From Sphaerisporangium flaviroseum (GTDB taxonomy: Bacteria; Actinomycetota; Actinomycetes; Streptosporangiales; Streptosporangiaceae), in contig NZ_BAAAZR010000032.1 of the NCBI RefSeq assembly GCF_039537005.1, positions 1 through 64,000 of the forward strand: a stretch of DNA of 64,000 bases, given 5' to 3'. The notes beneath the pieces are model-generated. The model worked only from the letters and a program-made list of their open reading frames with translations, searched no databases and was not told where the DNA came from. The translations under genes were made by a program, and so were the position numbers. Numbering within the stretch: the stretch's first letter is position 1; each line of letters begins with the position of its first letter. Shown piece by piece: positions 51,673 to 60,982 of the stretch.

Positions 51673-53256
51673 TCAGGGGAGTACGGCCGTGACGGCGTCG
51701 CCCTCGTTGCCGAGGCGGTCCAGGGCGCTCACCAGATAGGTGCCGCCGGAACCGGTGACGTACGACTGCTCGGCCGCGCCGGTCGCGGGCACGACGGCGA
51801 GCAGGTTGCGGGCGTCGGTGGTGGGGCAGTCGCCGGGCTTGGTGCCCGCGACCCGGTAGACGGCGTACCCGCGGGCGCCGGGGGCGGACTTCCACGTCAA
51901 GGTCCCGCCGGCGTTGCGCAGGCCGGCCGGAGCGGCCGGAGCCTTCCCGCCGAGTCCCTTGATCAGCGGGGGCAGCGCGGGACGCGGGTAGTGGTCCTTG
52001 ACGATCTTGTCGAGCACGCCCAGAGGGTTCTTGCCGAGCTGCGTGGCGCTGAAGTAGACGTCTCCCTGGACCTCGGGGTGCTTGCGGTTGAGCGTGAGGT
52101 GGGCGGGGAGCTCGCCGGACTTGGTCCAGGCCGCGACGTCCTTGGCGCCGACGCGGTAGAGCGCCTGGCCGATGTAGAGGTGGACGCCGGTTCCCTTGAC
52201 CGCGTTGGCCCACCACGGGACGAGCTTGGCGTAGTCGGCGACGGCGAAGCCGCGCGGCCAGTAGAGCTGCGGCATGACGTAGTCGACCGAACCGGCCTTG
52301 ATCCAGGCGCGCGCGTCGGAGTAGATCGCGTCGTATGCCGACAGGCCCTTGGTGTCCGAGCCGGACGGATCGCTGGACTTGTTGCGCCAGATGCCGAACG
52401 GGCTGATCCCGAACTTGACGTAGGGCTTCACCTCGTGGACGGCCTTGCCGACCTGGGCGACGAGCTGGTTGACGTTGTCACGGCGCCAGTCGGCCAGCGC
52501 CTTGCCCTTGCCGTACTTTGTAAAGGCGGCGGCGTCGGCGAACTTCGTCCCCCTGCCGGGATAGGGATAGAAGTAGTCGTCGAAGTGCACTCCGTCGACG
52601 TCGTAGCGCTGGACGACGTCCTTGATGACCTTGACGGTGTGGGCGCGCACCGCAGGCAGCCCGGGGTTGTAGTAAGCCCTGCCCTCGTGCTTGACGACCC
52701 ACTCGGGGTGCAGGCGCGCGGGGTGGTCGGCCGGCAGTTTGCTCAGGTCGTCCTTGTCCGCCGCGCGGTACGGGTTGAACCACGCGTGGAACTCCAGGCC
52801 GCGCTTGTGCGCCTCGGCGATCAGGAACGGCAGCGGCTCCCAGCCCGGGTCGCGGCCCGGGGTGCCGGTGAGCCACTGTGACCACGGCTCGTAGGGGGAT
52901 TTGTAGAACGCGTCGGAGGCCGGGCGGACCTGGACGAACACCGCGTTGAGGTTGCGCTTGACCGCGTTGTCGAGCACCTTGATGTACTCCGCCTGCTGCC
53001 GGGCCGGGTCGAGCCCTGTCTTCGACGGCCAGTCGACGTTGTGCACCGTCGCGATCCACACGCCTCGGAGCTGCCGCTTGGGGTACTTGGCGTTCACCTG
53101 GCACGCCTCCGCCGTGGCGGGGCGGGCGGCGGCCCGGGCCGCGGGCCTGGTCTCGCTGTCCGCCGGAGCCGCGCCGGGCCCGAAGACGTAGGCGACGCCG
53201 GTGGTGACCACCGCGAGGGTGGCCGCGGCGAGCAAGGGCCGATGTCCGTTTCGCAT
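51673..53256 (-). CDS. Secreted GHL10-family glycosyl hydrolase-like protein with FN3
   Basis: The protein has 527 residues. A signal peptide (PLLAAATLAVVTTGVAYVFG) is followed by a TIM-barrel of the family 10-like glycosylhydrolase (GHL10/DUF187) type: RQLRGVWIATVHNVDWPSKT at the start, FVQVRPASDAFYKSPYEPWS, GLEFHAWFNPYR, YDVDGVHFDDYFYPYPG and VDYVMPQLYWPRGF. Asp residues in HFDDYF are the expected catalytic site. A C-terminal FN3-like domain (AAPAGLRNAGGTLTWKSAPG) ends the protein. Homologues are thought to cut peptidoglycan or acidic glycans; one Gram-negative relative (DigH) cuts denuded peptidoglycan. No ribosome site precedes the ATG. Confidence 0.87.
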   Translation of the reverse strand: MRNGHRPLLAAATLAVVTTGVAYVFGPGAAPADSETRPAARAAARPATAEACQVNAKYPKRQLRGVWIATVHNVDWPSKTGLDPARQQAEYIKVLDNAVKRNLNAVFVQVRPASDAFYKSPYEPWSQWLTGTPGRDPGWEPLPFLIAEAHKRGLEFHAWFNPYRAADKDDLSKLPADHPARLHPEWVVKHEGRAYYNPGLPAVRAHTVKVIKDVVQRYDVDGVHFDDYFYPYPGRGTKFADAAAFTKYGKGKALADWRRDNVNQLVAQVGKAVHEVKPYVKFGISPFGIWRNKSSDPSGSDTKGLSAYDAIYSDARAWIKAGSVDYVMPQLYWPRGFAVADYAKLVPWWANAVKGTGVHLYIGQALYRVGAKDVAAWTKSGELPAHLTLNRKHPEVQGDVYFSATQLGKNPLGVLDKIVKDHYPRPALPPLIKGLGGKAPAAPAGLRNAGGTLTWKSAPGARGYAVYRVAGTKPGDCPTTDARNLLAVVPATGAAEQSYVTGSGGTYLVSALDRLGNEGDAVTAVLP

Positions 53257-53684
53257 GGGACATCAGTCTGGCATTGGCAAAGTGCTGCTAAGGCCCAATA
53301 AAAGAAATCGTATTGTGATGCCTCTGTGACAGTAGCGACCAGTGGGGCGAGCGTTACCAATGATGCGCACGGGCGAAGAAGCGCGCGGGCCCGCCGCGCC
53401 ACGGCGGATCCCGCGATGGACCTGCGGCTCCACGGCCGCGCGCGTGCCGGGGCGGCCGTGCCACGCCAGGACGGAGCGGGCGCCGCCGGAGCGCGGGTGA
53501 CAATCGCCTTACCTCGGGGGCGATGAAATGCACCGCTTTGTACGGATATGCCCGGCGCCAACGCCGCCATCCGCAGGCCAGAACACTCCCAGGAGCCGGT
53601 CACCGCGCGGCGCCCGGCGCCCACCCGTCGGTACGCGCTGGCGCGCGAGCCGGCCGGATGGGCGTCGTTCGCCGTGATGCCGTC
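53257..53684. other. Spacer before the GHL10 gene
   Basis: About 430 bases with no supported gene. The AT-rich stretch at 53280-53320 probably holds the reverse promoter of the GHL10 gene. Confidence 0.4.
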
Positions 53685-55844
53685 CTAGTCCGAGGCCGAC
53701 CTGAGCTTTTCGGCCAGATGGGAGGGCAGCGGCTCGTACCGCAGGAAGCTCCGTTGGAAGGTGCCGGTGCCGTGGGACATGGACCGCAGGTCGATGGCGT
53801 ACCGGGTGATCTCCAGCTCGGGCACCTCGGCCTTGACCAGAGTGCGACCGACGCCGACAGGTTCGGTGCCGAGGACGCGTCCCCTCCGCGAGGACAGGTC
53901 GGACATCACCGAGCCGACGTGCTCGTCCTCGACCAGGACCGAGACCTCGTCCACCGGTTCAAGCAGCAACGCCGGGACCTTGGCCGCCGCCTCCTTCAGC
54001 GCGAGCTGCCCGGCTATCTGGAAGGCCATGTCCGAGGAGTCGACCGAGTGCGCCTTGCCGTCGTACAGGGTGACCCGGATGTCCACGACCGGATAGCCGG
54101 CCAGCACTCCGCGATCCATCTGGGCCCGCACGCCCTTCTCGACCGAGGGGATGAACTGCCTCGGCACGACCCCGCCGACGATCTTGTCGACGAACTCGAA
54201 CCCGCCGCCCGACGGCAGCGGCTCGATCTCGACGTGGCAGATGGCGTACTGACCGTGGCCGCCGGTCTGCTTGACGTTGCGGCCCATGCCCTGAGCCTTG
54301 CCGCCGAAGGTCTCGCGCAGCGGCACCCGCAGCTCGACCCGTTCGACCTCGACGCCGTGGCGCCTGGCCAGGTGGTCGAGAAGCACGTCGGCGTGGGCCT
54401 CGCCCATGCACCACAGGACGAGCTGGCGCGTCTCTGGATTGTTCTCCAGGCGAAGCGTCGGGTCCTCGGCCACCAGGCGCCCGAGGGCCTGCGACAGCTT
54501 GTCCTCGTCGGCCTTGGACTTGGCCCGGATGGCGACGGGCAGGAGCGGGTCGGGCATCACCCAGGACGTCACGCAGAACGGATTGTCCTTGTCGGACAGG
54601 GTGTCGCCCGTCTCGGCCCTGCTCAGCTTGGCCACCGCGCAGATGTCGCCCGCGACGCATTTGGTCGTGGTGCGCTGGATCTTGCCGAGAGGCGAGGACA
54701 GGGCGCCGATGCGCTCGTCGACGTCGTGGTCCTCGTGGCCGCGCTCCGCCAGGCCGTGACCCGAGACGTGCACCACCATGTCGGGGCGCAGCGTGCCGGA
54801 GAAGACCCGCACGAGGCTGATGCGCCCGACGTACGGGTCGCTGGTGGTCTTGACGATCTCGGCGACGAGCGGCCCGTCCGGGTCGCACTCCATGCGTGGC
54901 GCCGGCCGGCCGTCGATCGTCTTGATCTCCGGCAGGGGATGCTCCATGGGCGAGGGGAAGCCGGCGGTGATGATCTCCAGCAGCTCCATCATGCCGACGA
55001 CCGCGCCGGAGCCGGGAGTGGCACAGGTGGCCAGCACCGGATAGAAGCCACCTCGGGCCACGGCCTTCTCCAGGTCGTCGATCAGCACCTTGGTGTCGAT
55101 CTCCTCGCCGGAGAGGTAGCGGTCCATGAGGGACTCGTCCTCGCTCTCCTGGATGATGCCCTCGATCAGCGTCCCGCGGTACGCCTCGATCTGCTCCTGG
55201 TAACCGGCGCCCGGGGCGTTCTCGGTGCGGGTGCCGGTCGCGTAGTTGTAGAACTTCTGCGACAGCAGCCCGATGAGGCCGTTCACGTGGCCGTTGGTCA
55301 CCACGGGCAGGTAGAGCGGGGCCACCCCGTCGCCGAAGATGTCCTGGCAGGTCGCGACCACCTCGTCGAAGTCGGCCCGCTGGTGGTCGATCTTGGTGAC
55401 GACCACCGCCCGCGGCATGCCGACCGCGGCGCACTCCTCCCACAGCATGCGCGTCAGCCCGTCGATGCCCTCCGCCGCCGAGACGACGAACAGGGCGGCG
55501 TCGGCCGCTCGCAGCCCCGCCCGCAGGTCACCGACGAAGTCGGCGTACCCGGGCGTGTCCAGCAGATTGATCTTGATGTCGTTGTGGACCAGCGGCGCGA
55601 CCGAGAGGTTCACCGAGCGTTGCTGGCGCACCTCCACCTCGTCGAAGTCGCTGACCGTGGTGCCGTCCTCCACCCGGCCGGTGCGCTGGATGGTGCCCGT
55701 CGCGGCCAGAAGGGCCTCGACGAGCGTCGTCTTGCCCGATCCGGAATGGCCGACCAGCGCGACATTGCGCACCGCATCCGGCCGGTCGGCCGAGGGTGCC
55801 CTGCCCGCGGCTCCTGATGGTCCGCCCGTCGTTCTCTCCGGCAC
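53685..55844 (-). CDS. EF-G-like translational GTPase (EF-G2 type)
   Basis: The protein has 719 residues from GTG 55844 (GGGAGG five bases upstream). Domain I has G1 GHSGSGKT (32-39), G3 DTPGYADF (96-103) and G4 TKID (150-153), where canonical EF-G has NKxD. Switch I lacks the usual RGITI and reads RSVNLS. Domains II-V are recognisable (FSGTLRPDMVVHVSG, VKQTGGHGQYAICHVEIEPL, GYPVVDIRVTLYDGKAHSVD, SHGTGTFQRSFLRYEPLP). The length is close to EF-G. This second EF-G-like family is common in actinobacteria; the altered G4 and switch I suggest a role other than routine translocation. The organism should also carry a normal fusA elsewhere. Confidence 0.88.
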   Translation of the reverse strand: MPERTTGGPSGAAGRAPSADRPDAVRNVALVGHSGSGKTTLVEALLAATGTIQRTGRVEDGTTVSDFDEVEVRQQRSVNLSVAPLVHNDIKINLLDTPGYADFVGDLRAGLRAADAALFVVSAAEGIDGLTRMLWEECAAVGMPRAVVVTKIDHQRADFDEVVATCQDIFGDGVAPLYLPVVTNGHVNGLIGLLSQKFYNYATGTRTENAPGAGYQEQIEAYRGTLIEGIIQESEDESLMDRYLSGEEIDTKVLIDDLEKAVARGGFYPVLATCATPGSGAVVGMMELLEIITAGFPSPMEHPLPEIKTIDGRPAPRMECDPDGPLVAEIVKTTSDPYVGRISLVRVFSGTLRPDMVVHVSGHGLAERGHEDHDVDERIGALSSPLGKIQRTTTKCVAGDICAVAKLSRAETGDTLSDKDNPFCVTSWVMPDPLLPVAIRAKSKADEDKLSQALGRLVAEDPTLRLENNPETRQLVLWCMGEAHADVLLDHLARRHGVEVERVELRVPLRETFGGKAQGMGRNVKQTGGHGQYAICHVEIEPLPSGGGFEFVDKIVGGVVPRQFIPSVEKGVRAQMDRGVLAGYPVVDIRVTLYDGKAHSVDSSDMAFQIAGQLALKEAAAKVPALLLEPVDEVSVLVEDEHVGSVMSDLSSRRGRVLGTEPVGVGRTLVKAEVPELEITRYAIDLRSMSHGTGTFQRSFLRYEPLPSHLAEKLRSASD

Positions 55845-56134
55845 GTCGCCTCCCGCGTCTCGCCGTGAGATGCGGCCGCGCGCGGCCACATCGTCCGCCG
55901 CCGCGCCCGCCGCCCGAGAGAGCGCGGTGCATAACACCCTTTACCTCTGTGGCGCGTATCACAAGAGGGGACAGGCAAAAGTGCTTGCGAAATGACGTCT
56001 CGTCTTGGCCCTGTGTTCGCCGACCGCTTCTCTCTCCGTCTTCTCTCCTTCCCCGTTCCCCGACTCCTCGCACCCGATTCGCGTGCGGTGGGTCACATCA
56101 GGCGCTTCGTTCGAACCACGGGCCCCATGTGGCC

Positions 56135-56140
56135 TACGAT
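56135..56140 (+). promoter_or_regulatory. -10 element of the pgsA operon
   Basis: TACGAT, nine bases before ATG 56150, with no ribosome site: leaderless or nearly so. It heads the phosphatidylinositol-mannoside operon. Confidence 0.45.
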
Positions 56141-56149
56141 CGGACCGCG

Positions 56150-56749
56150 ATGTTGAAGCTCCTGCGCCCCGCCGTCACCCGTGTGCTCACTCCTCTGGGC
56201 CGGGCGCTCGCCCGCCTTGGGATCAGCCCGAACGTCATCACCCTCCTCGGCACGCTCGGCGTCGCGGCGGGAGCGCTCGGCTTCTACCCGCGGGGCCAGC
56301 TCTTCTGGGGCTCGGTGGTCATCACCGTCTTCGTCCTGGCCGACCTGCTCGACGGCGTCATGGCCAGGATGCTGGGCACAGGCAGCGTCTGGGGGGCGTT
56401 CCTCGACTCCACCCTCGACCGCGTCGGCGACGCCGCGATCTTCTCAGGGCTGATCTTGTGGTTCATGGCCACCGGCGAGGGGGTCCTGGCAGGCGTCGCG
56501 CTGTTCTGCCTGGTCGCCGGGGCGGTGGTGTCGTACGCGAAGGCGCGCGCCGAAGGGCTCGGCCTCAGCTGTGACGTGGGCCTGGCGGAACGGTCCGAGC
56601 GGTTGCTGGTCGTGCTCGTCGCCGCCGGCCTTTCGGGGCTCGGGGTGCCGTACATCCTCGCGGTGGGCCTCTGGCTCCTCGCCGCCGCGAGCGCGTTCAC
56701 CGTCGGGCAGCGGATCATCCACGTTTACCGCCAGACGGTGCCAACATGA
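56150..56749 (+). CDS. pgsA: Phosphatidylinositol(-phosphate) synthase
   Basis: This 199-residue membrane CDP-alcohol phosphatidyltransferase has six helices. The catalytic signature D-G-x2-A-R-x8-G-x3-D-x3-D is complete (Asp68 to Asp90: DGVMARMLG, GAFLDSTLDR). It joins CDP-diacylglycerol to inositol phosphate in actinobacteria, the first step of PIM and related lipids. The neighbours (PIM acyltransferase, pimA) identify it as the phosphatidylinositol synthase rather than the phosphatidylglycerophosphate one. The next gene begins 49 bases downstream. Confidence 0.9.
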   Translation: MLKLLRPAVTRVLTPLGRALARLGISPNVITLLGTLGVAAGALGFYPRGQLFWGSVVITVFVLADLLDGVMARMLGTGSVWGAFLDSTLDRVGDAAIFSGLILWFMATGEGVLAGVALFCLVAGAVVSYAKARAEGLGLSCDVGLAERSERLLVVLVAAGLSGLGVPYILAVGLWLLAAASAFTVGQRIIHVYRQTVPT

Positions 56750-56798
56750 ACCTGGGACCGTTTCCATCGAGGACTGGTCTCGTTATCGATTTCTGGGG

Positions 56799-57713
56799 GT
56801 GAACCTCGCGTTGACTGATCGGCTCGTTGCCTGGGCTTACCACCTTGGCTGGGTGCTCGTGCCCAAGCTGCCCGAGCCGGTGGCCGCGTGGGCCTTCCGT
56901 CTCGTCGCCGACCTGTTGTGGTGGCGGCACGGCAAGCTCGTGCGCCGCCTCGAATCCAACCTCGCCCGAGTGACCGGCAAGGACGCGGCGGATCCGTCGA
57001 TCCGCGACCTCAGCCGGGCCGGCATGCGCTCCTACTTCCGCTACTGGATGGAGGCGCTGCGTCTTCCGGCCATCAGCAAGGAGCGCATCCTCAGCGGCAT
57101 GCACACCACCGGCGGCGAGAGGATCTTCTCGACCGTCGACGGCGGCAGGGGCATCGTGCTCGCCCTGCCCCACATGGGCAACTGGGACCTCGCCGGTGCC
57201 TGGCTGATCCACAATGGCTACCCGTTCACCACGGTCATGGAGCGGCTCAAGCCCGAGTCGCTGTACGAGCGGTTCGTCGCGTTCCGCGAGAGCCTCGGCA
57301 TGGAGGTGCTGCCGCTCACGTCCAAGGGAGGCGGCACCGCCCACGCCTTCGGCACCCTCGCCCAGAGGCTTCGTGCCGGACGCCCGGTGTGCCTGCCCGC
57401 CGAGCGAGACCTCACCGAGAAGGGCATCGAGGTCGACTTCTTCGACGGCACGACGCGCATGGTGGCCGGTCCCGCGCTGCTGGCGGTCCAGACCGGCGCG
57501 GCGCTGCACCCCGCGACGCTGTGGTTCGAGGGCGACGACTGGGGGCTGCACATCCACGAGGAGATCCCCGTCCCCGCCGAGGGCACGCGCCAGGAGAAGG
57601 TCGCCGTCATGACGCAGAGCATGGCGCGTGCCTTCCAGGAAGGCATCTCCCAGCACCCCGAGGACTGGCACATGCTGCAGCGACTCTGGCTCGACGACCT
57701 GGAGCCACGGTGA
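56799..57713 (+). CDS. Phosphatidylinositol mannoside acyltransferase (PatA-type)
   Basis: The protein has 304 residues from GTG 56799 (TCTGGGGG just upstream; TTG 56811 is an alternative). This is a LpxL/HtrB-like membrane-associated acyltransferase: the H-x4-D site is PHMGNWD, with the downstream ERLKPESLYERFVAFRESLG and CLPAERDLTEKGIEVDFFDG blocks. In mycobacteria PatA adds palmitate to the mannose of PIM1/PIM2. The genes pgsA - acyltransferase - pimA have the same order there. The stop lies seven bases before pimA, so the operon is tight. Confidence 0.88.
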   Translation: MNLALTDRLVAWAYHLGWVLVPKLPEPVAAWAFRLVADLLWWRHGKLVRRLESNLARVTGKDAADPSIRDLSRAGMRSYFRYWMEALRLPAISKERILSGMHTTGGERIFSTVDGGRGIVLALPHMGNWDLAGAWLIHNGYPFTTVMERLKPESLYERFVAFRESLGMEVLPLTSKGGGTAHAFGTLAQRLRAGRPVCLPAERDLTEKGIEVDFFDGTTRMVAGPALLAVQTGAALHPATLWFEGDDWGLHIHEEIPVPAEGTRQEKVAVMTQSMARAFQEGISQHPEDWHMLQRLWLDDLEPR

Positions 57714-57720
57714 CGGCACC

Positions 57721-58938
57721 ATGAGGGTCGGCATGGTCTGCCCGTACACCTGGGATGTTCCAGGCGGCGTCATGGCCCATGTCCGCGATCTGGCGGAGGC
57801 CCTCATCGCCGACGGCCACCACGTTTCGGTGCTGGCCCCGGCCTCCGACGACGCACCGCTGCCGTTCTACGTCACCTCGGCCGGGCGTGCCATCCCCGTG
57901 CCGTACAACGGCTCGGTGGCGCGCCTGGCCTTCGGGTTCCTGTCGGCCAACCGCGTGCGGAAGTGGTTGCGCGAGGGCCGGTTCGACGTGCTCCACGTCC
58001 ACGAGCCGGCCGTGCCGTCGGTGGGGCTGCTGGCCTGCTGGGCGGCCCGTGGCCCGATCGTGGCCACCTTCCACGCCTCCTTCCAGCGCTCGCGCGCCAT
58101 GTCCGTCTCGGCGCCCGTGCTGCACACCGCCCTGGAGAAGATCACCGGCCGCATCGCCGTGTCGGACGCCGCGCGCAAGACGCTGGTGGAGCATCTCGGC
58201 GGCGACGCCGTCCTGATCCCCAACGGCGTCACGGTGAGCCGGTACGCCGAGGCCGAACCGCTCGACGGCTGGGGCCCCGACGGAGGGGTGATCGGCTTCC
58301 TCGGCCGCATGGACGAGCCGCGCAAGGGCCTGCCGGTGCTGCTGGAGGCGTTCACCAAGCTGGCCCCGGAGCGTCCCGGCGTGCGGCTGCTCATCGCCGG
58401 CCCCGGTGACGCCTCCGACGTGCTGGCCAAGGTCCCCCCCTCGCTGCGCGACCGCGTCGGCGTCCTCGGCATGGTCAGCGAGCAGGAGAAGGCTCGCGCC
58501 TACCACTCCGTCGACGTCTTCTGCGCCCCCAACACCCACGGCGAGAGCTTCGGCATCGTGCTGGCCGAGGCGATGGCGGCGGGTGCCGCCGTGCTGGCCA
58601 GCGACATCCCCGCGTTCCGCAAGGTGCTGGGCGAGGGCCAGGCCGGCGCCCTGTTCGTGACGGGGGACGCCGCCTCGCTCGCCAGGGAGGCGGCCACCCT
58701 TCTCGACGATCCGGCGTGCCGGGCCAGGCTGGCCGCCGAGGCGCGCCTGGCCGTACGCAAGTACGACTGGTCGACCGTGGCGCGCGACGTCGTACGGGTC
58801 TACGAGACCGTCACCGCGACCGCGGTGGGGGGCGTGGAGGAGGAGCAGCAGGGCCGGGGGCTCGGCTCCGACGACCTTGCCGAGCCCGCGGCCCGAGTGC
58901 CCGAGGGCGCCCGGACCCGCGGGGGTGACCCCCTGTGA
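57721..58938 (+). CDS. pimA: Phosphatidylinositol alpha-mannosyltransferase
   Basis: The protein has 405 residues. GT-B fold, GT4 family: N-terminal MRVGMVCPYTWDVPGGVMAH with the glycine loop, HVHEPAVPSVGLLACWAARG, donor-site GFLGRMDEPRKGLPVLLEA, and the E-x7-E pattern in THGESFGIVLAEAMAAG. It moves mannose from GDP-mannose to the inositol of phosphatidylinositol on the cytoplasmic membrane face. The C-terminal 35 residues (EEEQQGRGLGSDDLAEPAA) form a disordered tail not essential for catalysis. It overlaps the next gene by four bases (GTGA). Confidence 0.92.
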   Translation: MRVGMVCPYTWDVPGGVMAHVRDLAEALIADGHHVSVLAPASDDAPLPFYVTSAGRAIPVPYNGSVARLAFGFLSANRVRKWLREGRFDVLHVHEPAVPSVGLLACWAARGPIVATFHASFQRSRAMSVSAPVLHTALEKITGRIAVSDAARKTLVEHLGGDAVLIPNGVTVSRYAEAEPLDGWGPDGGVIGFLGRMDEPRKGLPVLLEAFTKLAPERPGVRLLIAGPGDASDVLAKVPPSLRDRVGVLGMVSEQEKARAYHSVDVFCAPNTHGESFGIVLAEAMAAGAAVLASDIPAFRKVLGEGQAGALFVTGDAASLAREAATLLDDPACRARLAAEARLAVRKYDWSTVARDVVRVYETVTATAVGGVEEEQQGRGLGSDDLAEPAARVPEGARTRGGDPL

Positions 58939-59480
58939 CCACCACGATGCTCATCCTGCTGGTGGGCGTGATGGTCGTGCTGGCCGCCGTCTACATCTCC
59001 TGGCGGGCCGGGCGGCTCGACCGCCTGCACATCCGCCTGGAGACCGCCCGTGCCGCCCTGGACGCGGCGCTCATACGCCGGGCCGCGGTGTGCATGGAGC
59101 TGGCCGCGTCCCGGGTCCTCGATCCGGCGACCAGCCTGGTGCTGGCCGCCGCCACGCACGAGGCCCGCACGGCGGGTCCGGACGAGCGCGAGCACGCCGA
59201 GAGCGACCTGTCGCGCACCCTGCGGGCCGTCATGGACCAGGAGCGTTTCCGTGAGCGGCTGGCCGAGACCCCCGCGGGGTCCGATTTGATGGCCGAGCTC
59301 GACACCGCCGTCACCAAGGTGATCTACTCCCGCCGCTTCTACAACAACGCGGTCGGGGTGACCCGCCAGGCCCAGCGCGCCTGGCTGGCCCGTACCCTGC
59401 GCCTGGCCGGCCACACCGAGTACCCCTCGTACTTCGAGATCGACGACGACGAGCCGGTGTCCTTCGCCCAGCAGTCCTGA
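58935..59480 (+). CDS. LemA-like anchored helical protein
   Basis: The protein has 181 residues from GTG 58935, overlapping the pimA stop. One N-terminal membrane helix (MLILLVGVMVVLAAVYISW) is followed by a helical cytoplasmic or periplasmic domain. The pattern RRFYNNAVGVTRQAQRAWLA resembles LemA-family RRxYNxAVxxYN, but sequence similarity is limited. The same position in related actinomycetes usually has a gene of this type; mycobacteria have a different one. The function is unknown; it is transcribed with the PIM genes. Confidence 0.7.
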   Translation: MTTTMLILLVGVMVVLAAVYISWRAGRLDRLHIRLETARAALDAALIRRAAVCMELAASRVLDPATSLVLAAATHEARTAGPDEREHAESDLSRTLRAVMDQERFRERLAETPAGSDLMAELDTAVTKVIYSRRFYNNAVGVTRQAQRAWLARTLRLAGHTEYPSYFEIDDDEPVSFAQQS

Positions 59481-59764
59481 CGACCCGCGATCGCTCCCCT
59501 CCGCGACTGCTCACCCCGCCCATCAGCGGTGGTCGTCCGCTGGTCCTGGCCGTCCTTCTGTGGTGGATTCGCGGTGATACAGGCGGCCGGTGGGTGGTTG
59601 GGCGGGTTTTCCAGTGCTTCCGATGCTTCTCGCCTGGGATCTTGACCTGGCTTTACTCGGACTCGGCTGTGAATCATGGAAACTTCCGCCGGACCAGCAG
59701 AAACCTGTTGCCAACCATCGGTAAGCTCATGGCGATTTCAGGATATTTCGGGAGGAGTGGAGCT

Positions 59765-60778
59765 GTGCGGTTAAATCGGGTGATTGGCAGCGCGCTTGCG
59801 GGAACCGCCGTTCTAGCGCCCGCGGTGGCGTGCTCATCGTCCGGTGGAGCCGCACCGGCGGCGCAGGGAGCGGAGCCCGTCGTGACGTCGCCGGCGACGC
59901 CGCCCCCGCCGCCCGAGCACCCGTTCACCGGACAGCCGGTGGGGAGCCGGAAGCCCGTGCTCGCCGTGAAGATCGAGAACACCGCCGCGGGCCGGCCGCA
60001 GATGGGCCTGCGCAGCGCCGACCTGGTGTACGTCGAGCAGGTCGAGGGCGGGCTGACCCGCCTGATGGCGATCTTCTCCTCCAAGATTCCGGAGAAGGTC
60101 GGGCCCGTACGCAGCGCCCGTATCTCCGACCTGCACCTGCTGCCGATGTTCGGAAGGCCCGCGCTGGCCTACTCAGGTGTGCAGACCAAGATGGTGCCCC
60201 TGGTCAGGGAGGCTCCGCTGTTCGACGTCTCCGACAGCAGCAAGCCGGGCGCCTACTTCCGCCAGCCGGGTCGCGTCGCCCCCTACAACCTCTTCGCCGA
60301 CACCGCCAAGCTGCTCGCGGGGGCGCCGAAGGCGAGCCGGGCCAAGGACATCGGCCTGACCTTCGGCGACGCACCCGAGGGTGGAACCCCCAAAAAGTCA
60401 TTTTCAGTAAAATATCCGGCAGCACAGTTCACGTTCACGTGGTCCGCCGCCCAGAAGCGCTGGCTCGTGGCGCAGGACGGCAAGAAGAACATGGCGGCCG
60501 AGGGCGGCCAGCTCGGCGCACCGACCATCGTGGTCCAGTACGCCAAGACCACCAGGTCGGAGTTCCACGACTTCACCGGCAGTTACACGCCGCTGATCCA
60601 GACGACCGGCAAGGGCAAGGCCGTCGTCCTGCGCGACGGCAAGGCCTACAAGGCGAAATGGTCGCGCTCGTCGGAGAAGGCGGGGACCGAGTTCACCACC
60701 GAGGACGGCCGGCCCATGGCGTTCAGCCGCGGCCAGGTGTGGATCGTGCTCGCCGCTCCCAGGCCCGTCCAGCCCTGA
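59765..60778 (+). CDS. DUF3048 lipoprotein
   Basis: The protein has 337 residues from GTG 59765, preceded by GGGAGGAGTGGAG. The signal sequence ends in the lipobox-like LAPAVAC, so the protein is probably lipid-anchored outside. A Pro/Thr/Ala spacer leads to the DUF3048 domain in two parts: RKPVLAVKIENTAAGRPQMG, GLTRLMAIFSSKIPEKVGPV, SARISDLHLLPMFGRPALAY and the C-terminal FHDFTGSYTPLIQTTGKGKA. The domain includes the LD-like fold of the YerB family; its function is not established. It lies between the PIM operon and pdxS, transcribed in the same direction. Confidence 0.87.
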   Translation: MRLNRVIGSALAGTAVLAPAVACSSSGGAAPAAQGAEPVVTSPATPPPPPEHPFTGQPVGSRKPVLAVKIENTAAGRPQMGLRSADLVYVEQVEGGLTRLMAIFSSKIPEKVGPVRSARISDLHLLPMFGRPALAYSGVQTKMVPLVREAPLFDVSDSSKPGAYFRQPGRVAPYNLFADTAKLLAGAPKASRAKDIGLTFGDAPEGGTPKKSFSVKYPAAQFTFTWSAAQKRWLVAQDGKKNMAAEGGQLGAPTIVVQYAKTTRSEFHDFTGSYTPLIQTTGKGKAVVLRDGKAYKAKWSRSSEKAGTEFTTEDGRPMAFSRGQVWIVLAAPRPVQP

Positions 60779-60938
60779 CCAGCGGAGAGTCGCCGGCAAC
60801 GGCCGCGCCGCCGTGAGCCCCCGCCCGGCGGCCGCGGCGGGTGAGGACGCCCTCACCAGGCCCGAGCCGTACAACATGTCCAAAGACGCCCGCCATATGT
60901 GACGGTCCGGACGGGCAGGCACCATGCTGATCAGCGCC

Positions 60939-60944
60939 TAACAT
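60939..60944 (+). promoter_or_regulatory. -10 candidate of pdxS
   Basis: TAACAT lies 38 bases before the pdxS start; a clear -35 is not seen. Confidence 0.4.
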
Positions 60945-60982
60945 GGGACGGGAACCCATTGTCGCGCTCGTGAGGAAAGACC

